Origin: Paramecium tetraurelia
Taxonomy: Eukaryota; Ciliophora; Oligohymenophorea; Peniculida; Parameciidae
Assembly: GCF_000165425.1 (NCBI RefSeq)
Contig: NW_001798956.1
Span: forward strand, 373,373-437,372
Reading direction: 5' to 3'
Length of the DNA: 64,000 nt
Each line of letters opens with the position of its first letter. The stretch's first letter is position 1. Below are positions 12,810-25,600 of this stretch, in pieces. The notes under the pieces are model-generated. The model was given only the letters and a program-made list of their open reading frames with translations, was not told where the DNA came from and did not search any database. A program made the translations under genes and the position numbers.

Positions 12810-13481
12810 TCATTATACTTTTGAGAATTACCCTTTAGATATTTCTATTAGATAAGGATATTGAAGTTTAGAATTCAAAATTTCTTATGCCCATTATAAT
12901 AATTTCTTTAGTAATGTTATTTTTGCTTGCTTCATTTCCTTATAAGTCTTAAAATAATTATTAATTGACTTCGCTTGCTACTTTAATTCTTTAGGAATTT
13001 TATGTTAAATGACTAAAAGGACATTTACTAATGTCTTTGTATGCCAATAAGGACATAACTTTTTCAATTTCATTAATAAGGTGAGGCTTCATAAAATTAA
13101 TTTATACTTATCTTTTAAGAACCCTATAATATACTTTTGAGCATATATTACAGCCTAATCTAACTCATTTGTTTTGATAAGTTCAATTAGCTTTTGCATT
13201 TTCAATTGAAAATAATTTATTTGTTATTGCTATTAGAAACCTTTTCAAGCCAAATCAATATCACCATTTAAAATATATTTCTTAATCTCTATCCTCTCAA
13301 TCATTTTATCTAGTTCTTTGTTAGAAACTGTACGATAACAAATTTTAAATCATACATTATATTCCAGCCTTTTTGGAAAATTCAATTGCAGCATCTCTAT
13401 ATCCTTAAAAATGCAGAAATTGAGAACAAATTCATTCATTTTCTCTTTTGAAATCAGAATATTATTTGATTATGATGCCAT
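12810..13481 (-). pseudogene. Pseudogene of GID8 (LisH-CTLH E3-ligase subunit)
   Basis: Pieces of a GID8/TWA1 protein lie in order but not in one frame. They read MNEFVLNF, then GYRDAAIEFSKKAGI (LisH), IERIEIKKYILNGDIDLA (CTLH), YFQLKMQKLIELIKTNE, LINEIEKVMSLLAYKD and finally LLKKLLQWAQEILNSKLQYP with LIEISKG (CRA end). One plausible intron (28 nt, near 13321-13348) joins two pieces; the rest need about three frameshifts, and two TGA codons fall in frame. GID8 is a core subunit of the CTLH/GID ubiquitin ligase that removes gluconeogenic enzymes in yeast. An intact copy should exist elsewhere; this is a decaying duplicate. Confidence 0.8.
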
Positions 13482-13536
13482 TATTCAGCAGAGATTTTAT
13501 CCAAAGTTTAATTTATTTATAATTAATATTATTACA

Positions 13537-14052
13537 TCAAAATTATTCATATTCTAAATCATCATAATTTAGATTTTTGATAATTGGTATAATTCCTGAA
13601 CGCTTAAATTACACAACATAAAACACTATTGATTTCATTTAATGATCTTTTTGCTAACTCATATTCTTAAGTGCTAAATGTAAAATATATGCATCAAAAT
13701 TCTCATCACAAATCAATATTATTTTGTTTCAAAATACATTATTCAAAATTATCCTAAGAGATATACATTAGAATTCTAAGTCATTTCTTTCATAGGTCAA
13801 TATTGAAGCATATTCAAAATATGTAATTTTATCTTCTTAATCTCTTAAAGTTTTTTATTCTAATAAACTTTTATAAAAAAGAACTTAAAAACCTTTTCTT
13901 TTCTTTATATCTGCAATTGTTTATGCAAATTATAATCTTATTTTCTTAGTAATTTCTATTTTAAATTTCCTGACTATATATAAATATATCCTGAATGCGG
14001 TTTCCCTTTTAATAAGTCTAGAAATTATGGTGCTTTCTATTTAGTTTGACAT
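13537..14052 (-). CDS. Unknown ORF with one in-frame TGA
   Basis: From an ATG at 14052 the frame is protein-like for 107 codons (MSNQIESTIISRLIKRE at the start, then IRLQFAQTIADIKKRKGF and a stretch reaching RIILNNVF), meets TGA at 13729-13731, and stays protein-like in the same frame (ICDENFDAYILHLALKNM to DDLEYEQF) until TGA at 13537-13539. No GT...AG intron removes the first TGA. The basic helical first half loosely recalls small LYR-type mitochondrial proteins, but I do not call it. Either translation stops at 107 residues, the stop is read through, or the gene has just begun to decay. Confidence 0.4.
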
Positions 14053-14974
14053 TCACTCAATTCCTTCTTTTATTATTTAGGTCTGTAATGAATTTCTTAT
14101 AGTAATAAGTTATTATCCTTAAACAAAAATAGATATCTAAACAAATTTTAATTTAACTTTTAAGAATTATTTTAATAGTTTAGTTTCAGGACTATATTCT
14201 AAGTTATCACTTATAATGGAAATATATAATTTAGCACATTTAATTAGTCTTTATTATCTTCTAATTAGTAAAGTCGAATTATCCTTTCTGCATTTAAGAA
14301 CTTTTGGTTATTGTTTAATCTAATTTAATTTATAATTAAAATTAGTATTTAGTATATATGATAATTAAATTTGATTTTTTTAAATCAATTGTAGATCTGA
14401 CTTATACTGTATTAGTTAAACCTATTTTGATTTTAAATTCTTCAATAATTTAAATCCATATGAAACTCACAATTAGTTAAATAATGTAATATCAATAATA
14501 TTAACCCTTCTGAAATGTTTACTATAATAGAAATTTCTATTGTTATAATAAATTATATGTTCCTACCCATAAATTAAGTTAATTCAATTAATCTAGGTAT
14601 CTAATTTGGTTTTTGTAAATATGAATGTGAATTTGCTTGTCCGTTTACTGTGAAAACACATCATAATAGCCATTTTAAAAAAGTTATTTTTTATAATAAT
14701 AATAAATGTAGATTCAATCTAGATGAATTGATTTACAATTCTTTTTTTTTCAAGAAATAAATATAAATCCCTCAATCATTTTGAAGAGTATCCATTATTT
14801 TTGTAAGAAGTCAAAAAAAAATCTTAAATCTGCTTATTTTAGTAAATAAAAATATCTGATGATTTTGGATGCTTCTATTTGTAAATTGAATTAGCTATGT
14901 TAGATTAATATCAGTCTAACAATTTTATCAAAGTTATTATATTTAATCAAGAGTTAAATTAGTACATAAAATAG
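14053..14974. other. About 0.9 kb without a gene
   Basis: Very AT-rich, with frequent TGA in all frames and no run of protein-like codons on either strand. It is flanked by a damaged ORF and an intact micro-gene; it probably contains the decayed end of an old gene plus the promoter of the gene at 14975. Nothing can be identified. Confidence 0.5.
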
Positions 14975-15235
14975 ATGGGTTGTGGTTCTATGAAATTGCC
15001 AATGGAAACAAGTTAACCTATATAAATGAAGCAGAAAAGGCTAAAACTAAAGACTTCCTCAACTTTACCAGATGACATCAAAAAGAAAGTTTTTCGAAAT
15101 AAAGATGGAAAGTTATTTTATATTGTTGAGGAGGATAATAAATACATTTAAGTACCCATGTTGAATAGTGCAGAATAAAACAGTCTGCTGAATCGAAGGA
15201 GATAAATGCGAACATAAAGTGATTAACTATTTTGA
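14975..15235 (+). CDS. Acylated micro-protein of 86 residues
   Basis: Intronless frame starting MGCGSMKLPM, with Gly2 and Cys3 as a typical myristoylation/palmitoylation site. The following residues are Lys-rich and then carry a compact hydrophobic element, FRNKDGKLFYIVEEDNKYIQ, before a basic tail (NRRRQMRTQSDQ). No family is recognised. It ends 38 nt from the stop of the lipase gene, which is convergent. It is the third of four MG...C proteins in this window and may be a small membrane-tethered adaptor (inference). Confidence 0.65.
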
Positions 15236-15273
15236 TTAAATTAACTATATATTTTTATTTTTTCGATCTAAAA

Positions 15274-16214
15274 TCATTAGCAAACTAGCACTCCAATGGC
15301 TAGGTTATATCCCAAATAATTGCAATGATCATCCACACTCAAATCAAGTAGATTTTGGTTTGAACATCTTGGGTCTTCCTTCTTTTCATCATTACAAATT
15401 TTAACACTAGATGTTAGCATAAATATTATACTCTTTATGGAAGATGAGGAAATCTTTGTAATAAGCTTCTGTGTTGATATGATGGAATCCTTGGACTTCC
15501 ATTGGAAGATGAGGGACAGGATCATGATCGTGAGTCACTCTGAATTTGGCAGATGGATATATTGATTTGACGTAGTTGAAGAATGCAGAATCTCCGACTC
15601 TTGGTGATCCAAAGGAATAATAATGATCAACCCTGTATCCATTCACAGTTAGAGCCACTAATGCATGTGTAGACAGTGCTCCTCCTAAACTATGACCAGT
15701 AATGACTAATTTGGCATTTGGGTATTTGCTTGTCAATCTTTTTGCTGCATTTAACACTTAATCTTGAATGCCCAAATAGGAGTAGTAGAATCCTCTAAAT
15801 ATTGATAAGATATAATAACCTATGCACTTGGCAGTTGTTTGTACAGTATGGGAACGAGGTTTTAATATAATTAATATCTTCAAACCAATTTTTAATCGAC
15901 CAAGGAAGAGTTCCCCTGAAAACAATAATAATTTCATTGTGTTTAGGATCATATCCTGAATATCCTGCATTTTCATTAGTTGCATTAACAAATATTTAAA
16001 CATCATCCATGTATGGTGTTTTACTACATGGTGTAGTGCATGACCAATTTAGAATAACATTAGGATTACAGTAACTAGCTGCACAGAAGTACCAATATCT
16101 TGTAGCGGCTGTCTCATCGTATTCGCTACTAGAATCAATAATGAAATCATCATCATCTTAGGCATGAGCACTCACTGTCAATATTAGAATGACGAATAAG
16201 ATATCAAATTTCAT
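15274..16214 (-). CDS. Secreted class 3 lipase
   Basis: 296 residues after removing two 25-nt introns, one with a GTTATT donor. A signal peptide (MKFDILFVILILTVSAHA) shows it is secreted or lysosomal. The alpha/beta-hydrolase of the lipase_3 family has the oxyanion region IIIVFRGT, nucleophile elbow VITGHSLGGAL, catalytic Asp in HDHDPVPHLP and catalytic His in GFHHINTEAYY. The Cys-rich end (CNDEKKEDPRCS, DDHCNYLG) is typical of the Rhizomucor-lipase-like group and suggests disulfides. It should hydrolyse triacylglycerol or phospholipid esters, fitting a phagotrophic ciliate. Intact, unlike its downstream neighbour. Confidence 0.93.
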
Positions 16215-16311
16215 ATTATTATAATATTAATTTTCAAATACGTATCTCACTATTACATTATCACTATTGCTCAAAAACTTCTAGTTTAATAAATAAATGA
16301 AAATCTACATA

Positions 16312-17162
16312 TCAATCTTCCCTACCCTTTCCAGTTCTAATTGTACTTCTTGGTAAATAAAAAAGCAAAGAAGCTTCTTCCTCTATATTTTATATTAAAG
16401 AGAGTAATTTGATCCTTTATTTTCCTCTAATATAAGCTGTATCTTCTCAAAAATACTATTATTATCTCTATAAACAAATTTTATAGTAAAGAATTGATAA
16501 ACATAATTTATTTTACCATTCACCAATTGTAAAACCTAATTCCAATTTTAAAAAGTGTTGGTGGCTTAATTGATTTAATTTAATTTTTAATAATATTTTG
16601 CACCTAATCTTTAGATATACCCCCTTTTAGTTCAAATAAATTTCACATTTCTATCCAATTCATTTTTAAATTTGATCATTAGTCATCCTAATTTTAAAAT
16701 ATTAACAAAAAAAATGTAAGAATATTTGTTATTTGGTGATCTTAAGCTAAACTTAGTTTGTATTATGTAAAGGTGATGATTCAATTGATAAATTATTATA
16801 TAAATTAAATCTCCAGCTTATCTTACCTATTTTTACAATTTGAAAAGTAGTTCCTGAATCAAAGAGCCTTTTTATCTTTAATGCTGCCACATTAATTTGA
16901 ACATCTTTTTACAAGTTTGATGTATCCTTTAATTTTATTTCCAATTAAGAAGCATTGATTATCTTTATAAAATATTAAATAATAATATACTTAATATATC
17001 ATTATGATATAATTATCCTTGCAAATCATCCTTCTTTGAATTATAAACAAATAAATAGGTTCTATATTTAAGTAACTCTAATATAATATAAGTAACTTAC
17101 TTGGATAATAACAAAGTAATAAGAAGTAAATATAAAGAACATAAAGCGAAATTGAATATCAT
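16312..17162 (-). pseudogene. Relic of a secreted protein
   Basis: It starts like a secretory protein (MIFNFALCSLYLLLITLLLS), followed by a possible 23-nt intron. Further on, one frame is protein-like for several hundred bases (LEIKLKDTSNLQKDVQIN, IKRLFDSGTTFQIVKI, YIRGKQRIKLLSLIQNI) but is cut by at least two in-frame TGA codons and one frame change near 16950-17060. No domain is recognised. Host gene decay after duplication is the simplest view. It lies tandem and upstream of the intact lipase, which is unrelated in sequence. Confidence 0.5.
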
Positions 17163-17246
17163 TTTATATCTATCATTTGCCTAAACAAGTTTTAGATTTT
17201 GTGTAAGGATATTTGTTAGACTTTTGAATTTTTTATTAATTAAAAA

Positions 17247-20200
17247 ATGAATGAGTTATTTAGGAAATCATTTTAGGCTTCAACAGTTGATACTAGATAA
17301 AGATTGGCATCCAGATAGACAAGATAGCATTAGGATACAACCATTCCAAAATCCATTTTAGATCAAAATGGAATCGAAAGATGGATCAATGATATTTTGA
17401 GAGAAGCTTGTTTAAATGAGAAATAGAACAGTTTGAACAAATTGGGTCTTGACAGAAGTACTTTAAAGGTTGTAAATGACTCTCTAATTTTCATTGTAGA
17501 GTGCCGGAGTTAAGGATGAAGACGTTAGTAGACTTTATCGAAGCATGTTTGTTTATACAGTGGGATTTTATGAAATGCTTCATGAAATGCTTAGAAATTT
17601 GTAGTTAACAGCAGCCATTTGGAAGGTCTTTGGGATACTTTTGGAATATGTTGCTAAAGGAGATTTTTAATTTGCAATAAATTAAATATAGTAAGAAACA
17701 TAATAAAAAATTGAAGAGCTGAATGAGACATTAACTTAAAGAGAAACTAAATTTAAAATAGTAGAAAAAAAGGCATAGGAAGAAATAATTCAATTATAGA
17801 ACATGTTATAAGATATAACGGATTAAAATAATGTCTTAAAGTTACAGAGAGACAATGCTGAGATAGATTTCCAATAATCTAATACAGCATTTGAAGAGGA
17901 AGTAGCCTTAAGAATCAAGTTTGAATATAGGATTAATGAAATTACATCCATATATAGGGAATTAGCTTAAAGTCACTCTTAATTGTTTGAGGAACTTCAA
18001 GAAATAAGAATACTGTATGACAAGACTAGTAATGATTTAATGAAATCCAAGAAAAAATTAGAAACTGTGATTGAAGAAAAGGATATCAGAGATAATGAAA
18101 TTAATCATCTGAAATAAACAGTAGAAAATTAAAAAAGATAATTGGATGAAAAGGAAAACAAGATTCTAATATATGAGTTGAAAATTAACAAATTAACGAA
18201 GATTTCTGTTAATGATTAAAGCATTTCAATGAATTATGAACATTAATTTAATCAATTATGTATGCAATTTTCAAAGTATAAGGAGGAAAACATTATAAAG
18301 TAATTTATTTAATGAATTAAATTATAGATTGCAAGAATTGGAAAAATATCAAAGAAATTATTAGGATGTCTTGGATTTAAATAAGAAGTTGACTAATGAG
18401 ATTCAAATAATAAAATAAGAAAAATTTTAATTATAAACAGAAAATAATAAATATAAAATCACAGTTGAATCATTTGAATAATTGGAATAAGGATATAGAT
18501 CTAGCATTTTGTAATTGTAATAAGAAAATAGAGAATTAATTGAAGAACATGAAAGTGAAATTAAGAAATTCTAAAGGATCCAAGTAGAACATTCATTTTA
18601 AGCACAAAGAATATAGGTATAATAAAATGAGATTTTGGCATTGAATCAAAATATTTAACAAATGAAGATTGCCAAAATCCATTTGGATGAGTTATTTATC
18701 AAAGAGAAGGCTCAAGTATAGTTACTGTAAAATAGTTTATCAGGAAAAGAAGAGACCATTTTAGACTTAGAAAAATGCTTAAGTTTCATTTAATAAAGAT
18801 TACACACTTTGACTATGGAAATGAATGAGTAGGAAAATAAAGCAAGGTTGAATTAATAGGATTTCAAAGCAGCTGAATTATCGTATAAGAAATAAATTGA
18901 GCAATTTCGAGAAACTTTAGACACTTAAAGACGCGAACTGATTAATGAAAAGGATAAACTCGAAGCCCTTTAAAATCAATATGAATCCCAGAAAAAGGAA
19001 TTATCAGAAATTAAGTCTGTGTACAAAGAAGAAGTTTATGAGAAGAATATTTTAGTTACTAAATAAATATATTCAAATCTTATTATCAATAATGATAACT
19101 AAAAAATAGGTGGATATATTAATGAGATTACTGATTTACAACTTAAGTATGATGAAACTACGAGAATGTATAAACAACTAGAAATTAAATATAAGGAATT
19201 AGAACAATTGATGAGTAAAGACTAAAAGTTTTTAATAGATGGACATGAATCTAAAATTATTCATTATAAAGCCATGCAAAAAGAGATGGTTTCAAAGATG
19301 AAACTTGAAGATGCTTTAAGTTAATGGGATAGAACTAATTAAAAACTAATTAAATTAGATCAATCATTTAAAAATCTTCATGAATAACTCAAATAACTTA
19401 AAAGTCAAAATTTGTAAATGGAAAAAGAAAATGAGGAGCTAACTATTAAATTGAGAGAGCAAATTACATTAATCTAAAAATTAAAGGCAGATAATAATAA
19501 AAGTACTAGTGATTTAAAGCTAATAAAGTTCAAATAATTGGTATATTATGCCTGTCTTAAGGATGTGAATTTAAAAGTAAAATAATTCTCAGATCTAATA
19601 CTATAAACCTAAAATAGTAATTAGGAGTTGAACAATGAATTAGCAAAAGTGAAAGAAGAAAATCTTAAATAAAAATAACTTATAAGAAGATATAGGATAT
19701 CTGCTCAAGGATAACAATAACCAAGTCAAGTTCAATTAGAGGAATAAGATTCAACAAATGATCTTCAAAATTAATAAAATATCAAATAACATAACAAGAC
19801 TGAACATTTAAAATCAGAAAAATCATAAGATGATTAATCTATTTCTCTTAATAATTCAATTCTGTTGTAAAATCAAACAAAATAAATAAGAAAATCTAAA
19901 TTTTAAATTGAAGTAGAATAAATCGAATAGAATTTATCCAAAAAATAATAAGAAGTACATTAATTAAAATTAGAATAATTGTCTTAAACTATAGATTTAA
20001 AATAATCTTAAATTGAAAATAAAACTTAAAATTAACCAGTAAAATTAAATAGTCTTTAAATTAAGGATGATCTTCTAAACATTGATGACAATCAGTTTTC
20101 AATTGAAAACGAAAAGAACTAATAAACTGCTTATTAAAAGTCTCGTAGTATTAGTGTAAGTTAAGGAAGCAAAAGTTAGAGAAGCAACAAATCATAAGGC

Positions 20201-20314
20201 TAGATGGATTTCGTAGTTAGAGTCAAGAAAAATACTTTGATATAAAATGCAAAGATGAATTCAAAGTAATTTGGTAGATTATTTTAAATTACTAGAGATC
20301 ATTATCAATCTTGA
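17247..20314 (+). CDS. Long coiled-coil protein (1002 residues)
   Basis: 1002 residues after removing introns 17469-17499 and 18300-18327. The first 150 residues are a small helical domain (ERWINDILREACLN, SRLYRSMFVYTVGFYEMLHE, IWKVFGILLEYVAKGDF). Then come about 650 residues of unbroken coiled coil rich in Glu, Lys and Gln, and a low-complexity Ser/Gln tail ending in a basic segment (VRVKKNTLIQNAKMNS). No family can be named; the layout fits a basal-body, axonemal or cortical scaffold protein. No signal or membrane segment is seen. The model is clean: both introns restore the coiled-coil frame. Confidence 0.8.
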
Positions 20315-21087
20315 ATTTTATTAAAATACTATGAAATATCATCAATTACAATTTCTTTATAAAAATCTTTCAATTACCTTTATCTTTGTCCTTTCTTTTT
20401 TTTAACCTAAATTGGAGGCTATTATTTAAATGTCTCAATCATTTCTTATTATTCTTCTACACTAAATGATTTATTAAATAGTTTTTATTCTTTAGTTAAA
20501 CTGAATTATCTTAAAGTACCACACAATAGGGAATCAAATTTTAATTCCCTATTATAGATGTTGTGATTTTTTTATTGTCCATCTATTCTAGTGAATATTT
20601 AGGTAACATAAAGTTGATTTTTTCGACTGGAAGATATTATTGGAAGATCTAATATTCTATCCTAAAAGGATCTATTTTATTTTTTTGGTGTTAAATATCG
20701 AGATTTGGTTTCTTTTTTATAGAGTAGCACTTAATTTTTACTATATTTTTCTTATTATATTGCTAAAGAAGCATTTCTTGGTTTATGGCGTTCAGAAAAC
20801 ATAAGTAAAATCGACTGTCTTGAGTTTATTTTCTGTTAGGATTAATCGTACATATTTGATCTATTTTATATTAGATGACACAATCAAAATATTATTATTA
20901 AATTATTTAGATCAGTATTAAAAATATTGGGAGTATTGCTAGCAATCATAATTACAATTTCATAATTCAGCTTTTGCATAGGGATTAAAATTAATATTAA
21001 ATTATAAGTTAATATAGAGGGATTGTTAATGAATAAATATCAGATAAAGAAATTAAAAATATATAAAATATATCCGTTAATATATTA
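20315..21087. other. Intergenic region of about 0.77 kb
   Basis: No supportable coding frame on either strand. It contains a perfect 10-bp inverted repeat (listed separately) and otherwise AT-rich sequence. Its length is several times that of most gaps here, so it could hold a non-coding RNA gene or a decayed gene, but I cannot show one. Confidence 0.5.
20525..20553. repeat. Perfect 10-bp inverted repeat (hairpin)
   Basis: AATAGGGAAT at 20525-20534 is matched by ATTCCCTATT at 20544-20553, with a 9-nt AT-rich loop. It lies about 210 nt downstream of the coiled-coil stop. The three G:C pairs in an otherwise AT-rich gap make it stand out. It could be a transcript-end structure or part of a small RNA; the sequence alone does not decide. 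Confidence 0.6.
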
Positions 21088-22412
21088 ATGTTAAGACAAC
21101 GATCGACATCAAAGGGTAAGCATTTTGATAGGTATGAGTATCTAAGAATGTCAGGTTAGTCCCAGAGAAAGTCAATTTAAGTGATTATCAAATTCACATG
21201 GTAGAGGATTAGAAAAATGAATCATTAAGAGAACTTGATCTGAATGAACAATTGAGAGTTGAAAACAGTCAAGCCAAATATAGTAGTCTATTAAAACAAA
21301 AATTAATGGAAAACAAATCTTAATCCAGTCTATTTGTGTATCAAAGACAGCCATCAAAATATAAACCTTATATTTTTGAGAATGAATGTCCTTCTCCTGT
21401 TCGTAAAATAGCCAAGACACCCTATAAGATTCTGGATGCCCCCAAAATTAAAGACGATTTCTATTATCAACTAGTAGATTGGAGTATGAACAATCAGATA
21501 GGAGTTGGCCTTGGGAATTCAGTTTATACTTGGAATGCCATAACAAATGAAACAACCTAATTATTGGAAATCGAAGCTCCAGTTTGTGTTAGTAGTATTA
21601 AATGGTGTGATAGAAGTGATATCATTGCAATAGGAGACGATACAGGTGCAGTCAGAATTTATGATATTGTTAAAGCTAAGATATTAAAAACATACGAGAA
21701 TCATAATTCCAGAGTAGGTTGTTTAGATTGGAATGGATGCAATATAACAAGTGGTAGTAGAGACAAGAGTATATTGTTCTAAGATATCAGAACTAATAAT
21801 GATTATGAATTGTCATTTCAAAGTCATAAACAAGAAGTTTGTGGATTGCAATGGAGTCCTAATGAACAATTTTTGGCTTCTGGAGGCAATGACAATAATG
21901 TTATGATTCAATCAATAAAGATGCCAAACTAATCGATGTATGTATTCAAGGATCACATTGCAGCCGTTAAGGCTTTAGCATGGTCTCCTCATCAACCAAA
22001 TATTCTATGTAGTGGAGGTGGAACAACTGACAAATGCTTGAAATTCTGGAATACCTCAAATGGACAACTCTAAAATAGCATTGACACTGGTAGTTAAATT
22101 TGCAACATGAAATGGTCTACCAACACAAATGAATTGGTAACTTCACATGGGTATATATATTTCGTAAATATCTATAGTTATTCTCTTAATTAAGTTGCTG
22201 TTTGGAAAATGCCCAAGATAGAGAGAATAGCTACACTATATGGCCATTCTTTCAGAGTTCTATATTTAGCTTTAAGTCCTGATGGAGAGAATATCGTTAC
22301 AGGGAGTGGAGATGAAACTCTTAGATTTTGGAAGTTGTTTCCTTCAAAAAATAAAAATTCAAACCTTGTTAATCAATCTAAACTGGATTCTATCAGGTTG
22401 GATATTAGATGA
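21088..22412 (+). CDS. Cdh1/fizzy-related activator of the APC/C
   Basis: 424 residues after removing introns 21132-21154 and 22151-22177. The N-terminus has a degenerate C-box, DRLVPEK (normally DR[FY]IP), followed by YSSLLKQKLMEN and the family motif RKIAKTPYKILDAP with DDFYYQLVDWS. Seven WD repeats form the propeller (LASGGNDNNV, VKALAWSPHQPN, LYLALSPDGENIVTGSGDE), and it ends in the IR dipeptide that docks on APC subunits. The motif set places it with Cdh1/fizzy-related rather than Cdc20. Role: recruits substrates to the anaphase-promoting complex in late mitosis and G1. The first intron splits the C-box, so its removal is needed to see the motif. Confidence 0.93.
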
Positions 22413-22605
22413 TGATAATTAAGCAATCCTCTCTCATGTATAATAAAATTACTATATCTTTAATTTTTGTAATTAATATTTGTTTATTCTGTAACATGAA
22501 TTTATGAGATAGTGACCATTTCTAATAAGACAAAGATCAATAGTAAAAATATATAGAAATTATATTAAAATAAAAAGACAATTAATAAATATAATTGTAA
22601 AAATA

Positions 22606-25600
22606 ATGAAAAAAAAATAAGCAGAACATCAAATGATATATACCAATATCCCTAATGCCCTCGATATCGGATTTACAGCTGTGACTTTATCATCTAATTT
22701 ATCATTTATGATGGAAAACCCAAATGATTATCCTGTCTAGTTTCATTTCGAATTCTAAAAATTCAAGATAACTCCTGATAGGTAAAATTAATATTCATAA
22801 AATAGAGGATAATTAGCTCCTGGAGCCAGAATTAATTTTACATTGACTTATGCTCCAGTTTTAGCCGAAGTTATAGTAGCATCAATAATATTGCATATAT
22901 AATATGAATAACCAAGAGTGATCAAAGTATCAGGCATAGGTAAATATCCATTCTTACAATTAAATACAAAAAAACTGAATTTCGAAAGTTTATTGATTGG
23001 GAAAACTGTTTCTAAAGAAATCACGATCAAGAACTAATCGGAAGTTACAGCGCAGTTTTAGATTTAAAAAATAATTGATGATGAATTCAAAGATAATGCA
23101 TTTACATTGGATTATTACTCTGGAACCATTCCTTAAAAAAGCACTTTTTTAATCAAAGTAACTTATAAACCAAAAATTCTAAATGTCTCAGTAATCAGAT
23201 TCAAAGTAATCTGCTAAGGAGGCAACGAATTAACATTTGAATGCGTCGGTTAGGCATTAGAACATGCAGTGTATTTGAGTGAGAAATCTATTAATTTTGG
23301 AGAGATCAAAGTAGGTAATTAAGCCACTAAATTATTAACAATCCACAACGATTCTGATCTCCCAACTACTTATTAATTCTATACTGATCTGAATAATATC
23401 TTTGCATTCAATAAAATCAGAGGACAAATACAAGGTAAAAGCTTTGATAGAATCATCATCTCCTTCACTCCCAAAACCACTATCAACTATTACGAAAGAA
23501 TATATTGTGTAGCAAGTAATCAGATTAAATTCGTGGATTTAATTGGTACTTGCTATGATCTACTGATCAAACCAATTCCATTATTGCAATAGCATATTGA
23601 TAATTTTAGAAGAAGAGTGATCCAAGGCAAATTAAGTGAAGTTGATTTCAGATACATGGAAAATTCTTGTTTGATGAAAATCAATTAATAAAATGAAAGC
23701 AATCTTTAAGGGGAATGGCAGGAAAGTCCAAATCAAACTGTTTAATTTAAGGAATTGATGCTCCCCCCCTCTTCTGATAATAGATTAATTAAGTTTTCTG
23801 AAGACTTCATAGATTTTGGCTATGTAGAATGTTATCAATAAAGTAGTGCTAGAGAGTTGGAATTGCATAATCGACTAAATTGCAAATTGACTATATTTTG
23901 GACCATCCAATCCCATCCAACAATCGATGGTGAAAAGGTGCCTGTATTCTCTGTTACTCCTGAGACCTAATCAGCATAAGCAAATTCCAAATGCAGATTC
24001 TAAGTCACTTTTAGACCTACTAAATCCTCATATTACTATTTCCAATATATTCAATTTTTTGCCATTAAATATAATCCAAAATTGACAAAAAAAATACTAG
24101 ATCAAGTCAAGGTGAATAAAGGTTCAATTCTAAATGAATCCTTTGGCAACAATGCCAATTTGAAGTTATCATAAACAGGGTTGACTAATTAAAAAAATAC
24201 AATTGATTTCACTTCCAAAGAAATGATTCCCACATTCAGTGGTTAAATTGGATGTGTTGGACACTCCTTTGGGATTAATTCTTAACCTTACATTCCAATC
24301 ATAGAACTTAGACCATCCAATAAATTGTACTTTCCTCCATGCACTATTGAGGAATCTGTTTATCAAACAGTTGAGTTCATCAATAAGTCAGACACTCCCA
24401 TCTACTTCAATTTTAGTCCAGATCCCACTAAGACCTTTAGAGTATATCCTAATTAGGGTTTAATTTTCGGAAAATCATCTCAGTTGATAATTGTTGAGTT
24501 TGTACCAGTTGAAAACAAGGCTTACAATCAGACTCTAGTTTGCCACATGAATCATTAATCTTCCAATCAAATTAATATATAAGCCATAGGATATTGTTCC
24601 ACTCCTTTGTTAAAATTGTAAAATGACGGTAAGGTATTCTTTCCTCCTTCCTTTGTTGGAGTATATTCGAGATAGAAAATATCAGTCCACAATGAATCCA
24701 GGGTTCCCATGAGTTATTCGATTGACGTTCCAGAGAAAAATTAAAATGAATTATACATTGAACCTTCTTCTGGCTAAATAAAACCAAACGAAGTACTTCA
24801 TTTAGACTGCCAATTTATTCCTTATAAAAGAAATAAGAAGTACAAAATTAAAGTTCCCATGACAGCCACAGAGATCTTAGCTGATAACCAAAATCTTATT
24901 GGATATCACATTCCAGGATCTGGAAATTATGATTTCCCACTTGAATCTAGAAAACCTATAGAATTATCATATTAATTTGAAATCTTTGGGCAAGGAACGG
25001 ATGGAAATCTACTCTTGAATGTTACCCAAATTGATTTCAATATTATTAAGGTTAATTTCAACACCAAGTAGTATGCAACCTTGATCAATAACTCAGCCTG
25101 CACATTTTATATTGAATTAGTCCTAAGACCAAAAAATAAGGACAAGGATAAAATAGATCATCAAATGATCAGTCTTATAAACAGATCCTTTACCTTAGAT
25201 TTGCAGAATGGAATTATTGCTGCCAACTCCAAATTAGATATAGGGATCATGTTCAATCCTATTGAAGTGTGCGAATTCGATTTAGTGTTAGATGTGATAG
25301 CAACTGAAAAAAATCCTAAGGCTCCAAAAGGTCCAAATTTTTAGAACAGGAAAATCATATCTTAAAAATGTAAATTAGAAATTAAAGCCAAAGGAAGCTA
25401 TCCTTTATTGAAGATTGCTGACGTAAGAAACGATTCCATAAGTGTTGCAACTTTGTGGGAGAACTTTTAAATTAATTAAATAAATGCGGAATTAGGAAAA
25501 GACCTTAATGAGGATGAGTAGAAGTTTTTAAAAATAGAATAGTTAACATTTGACTAGGCTTAGTAGTTACAAAAAAGGTTACGAAGTTATGATTGGAACT

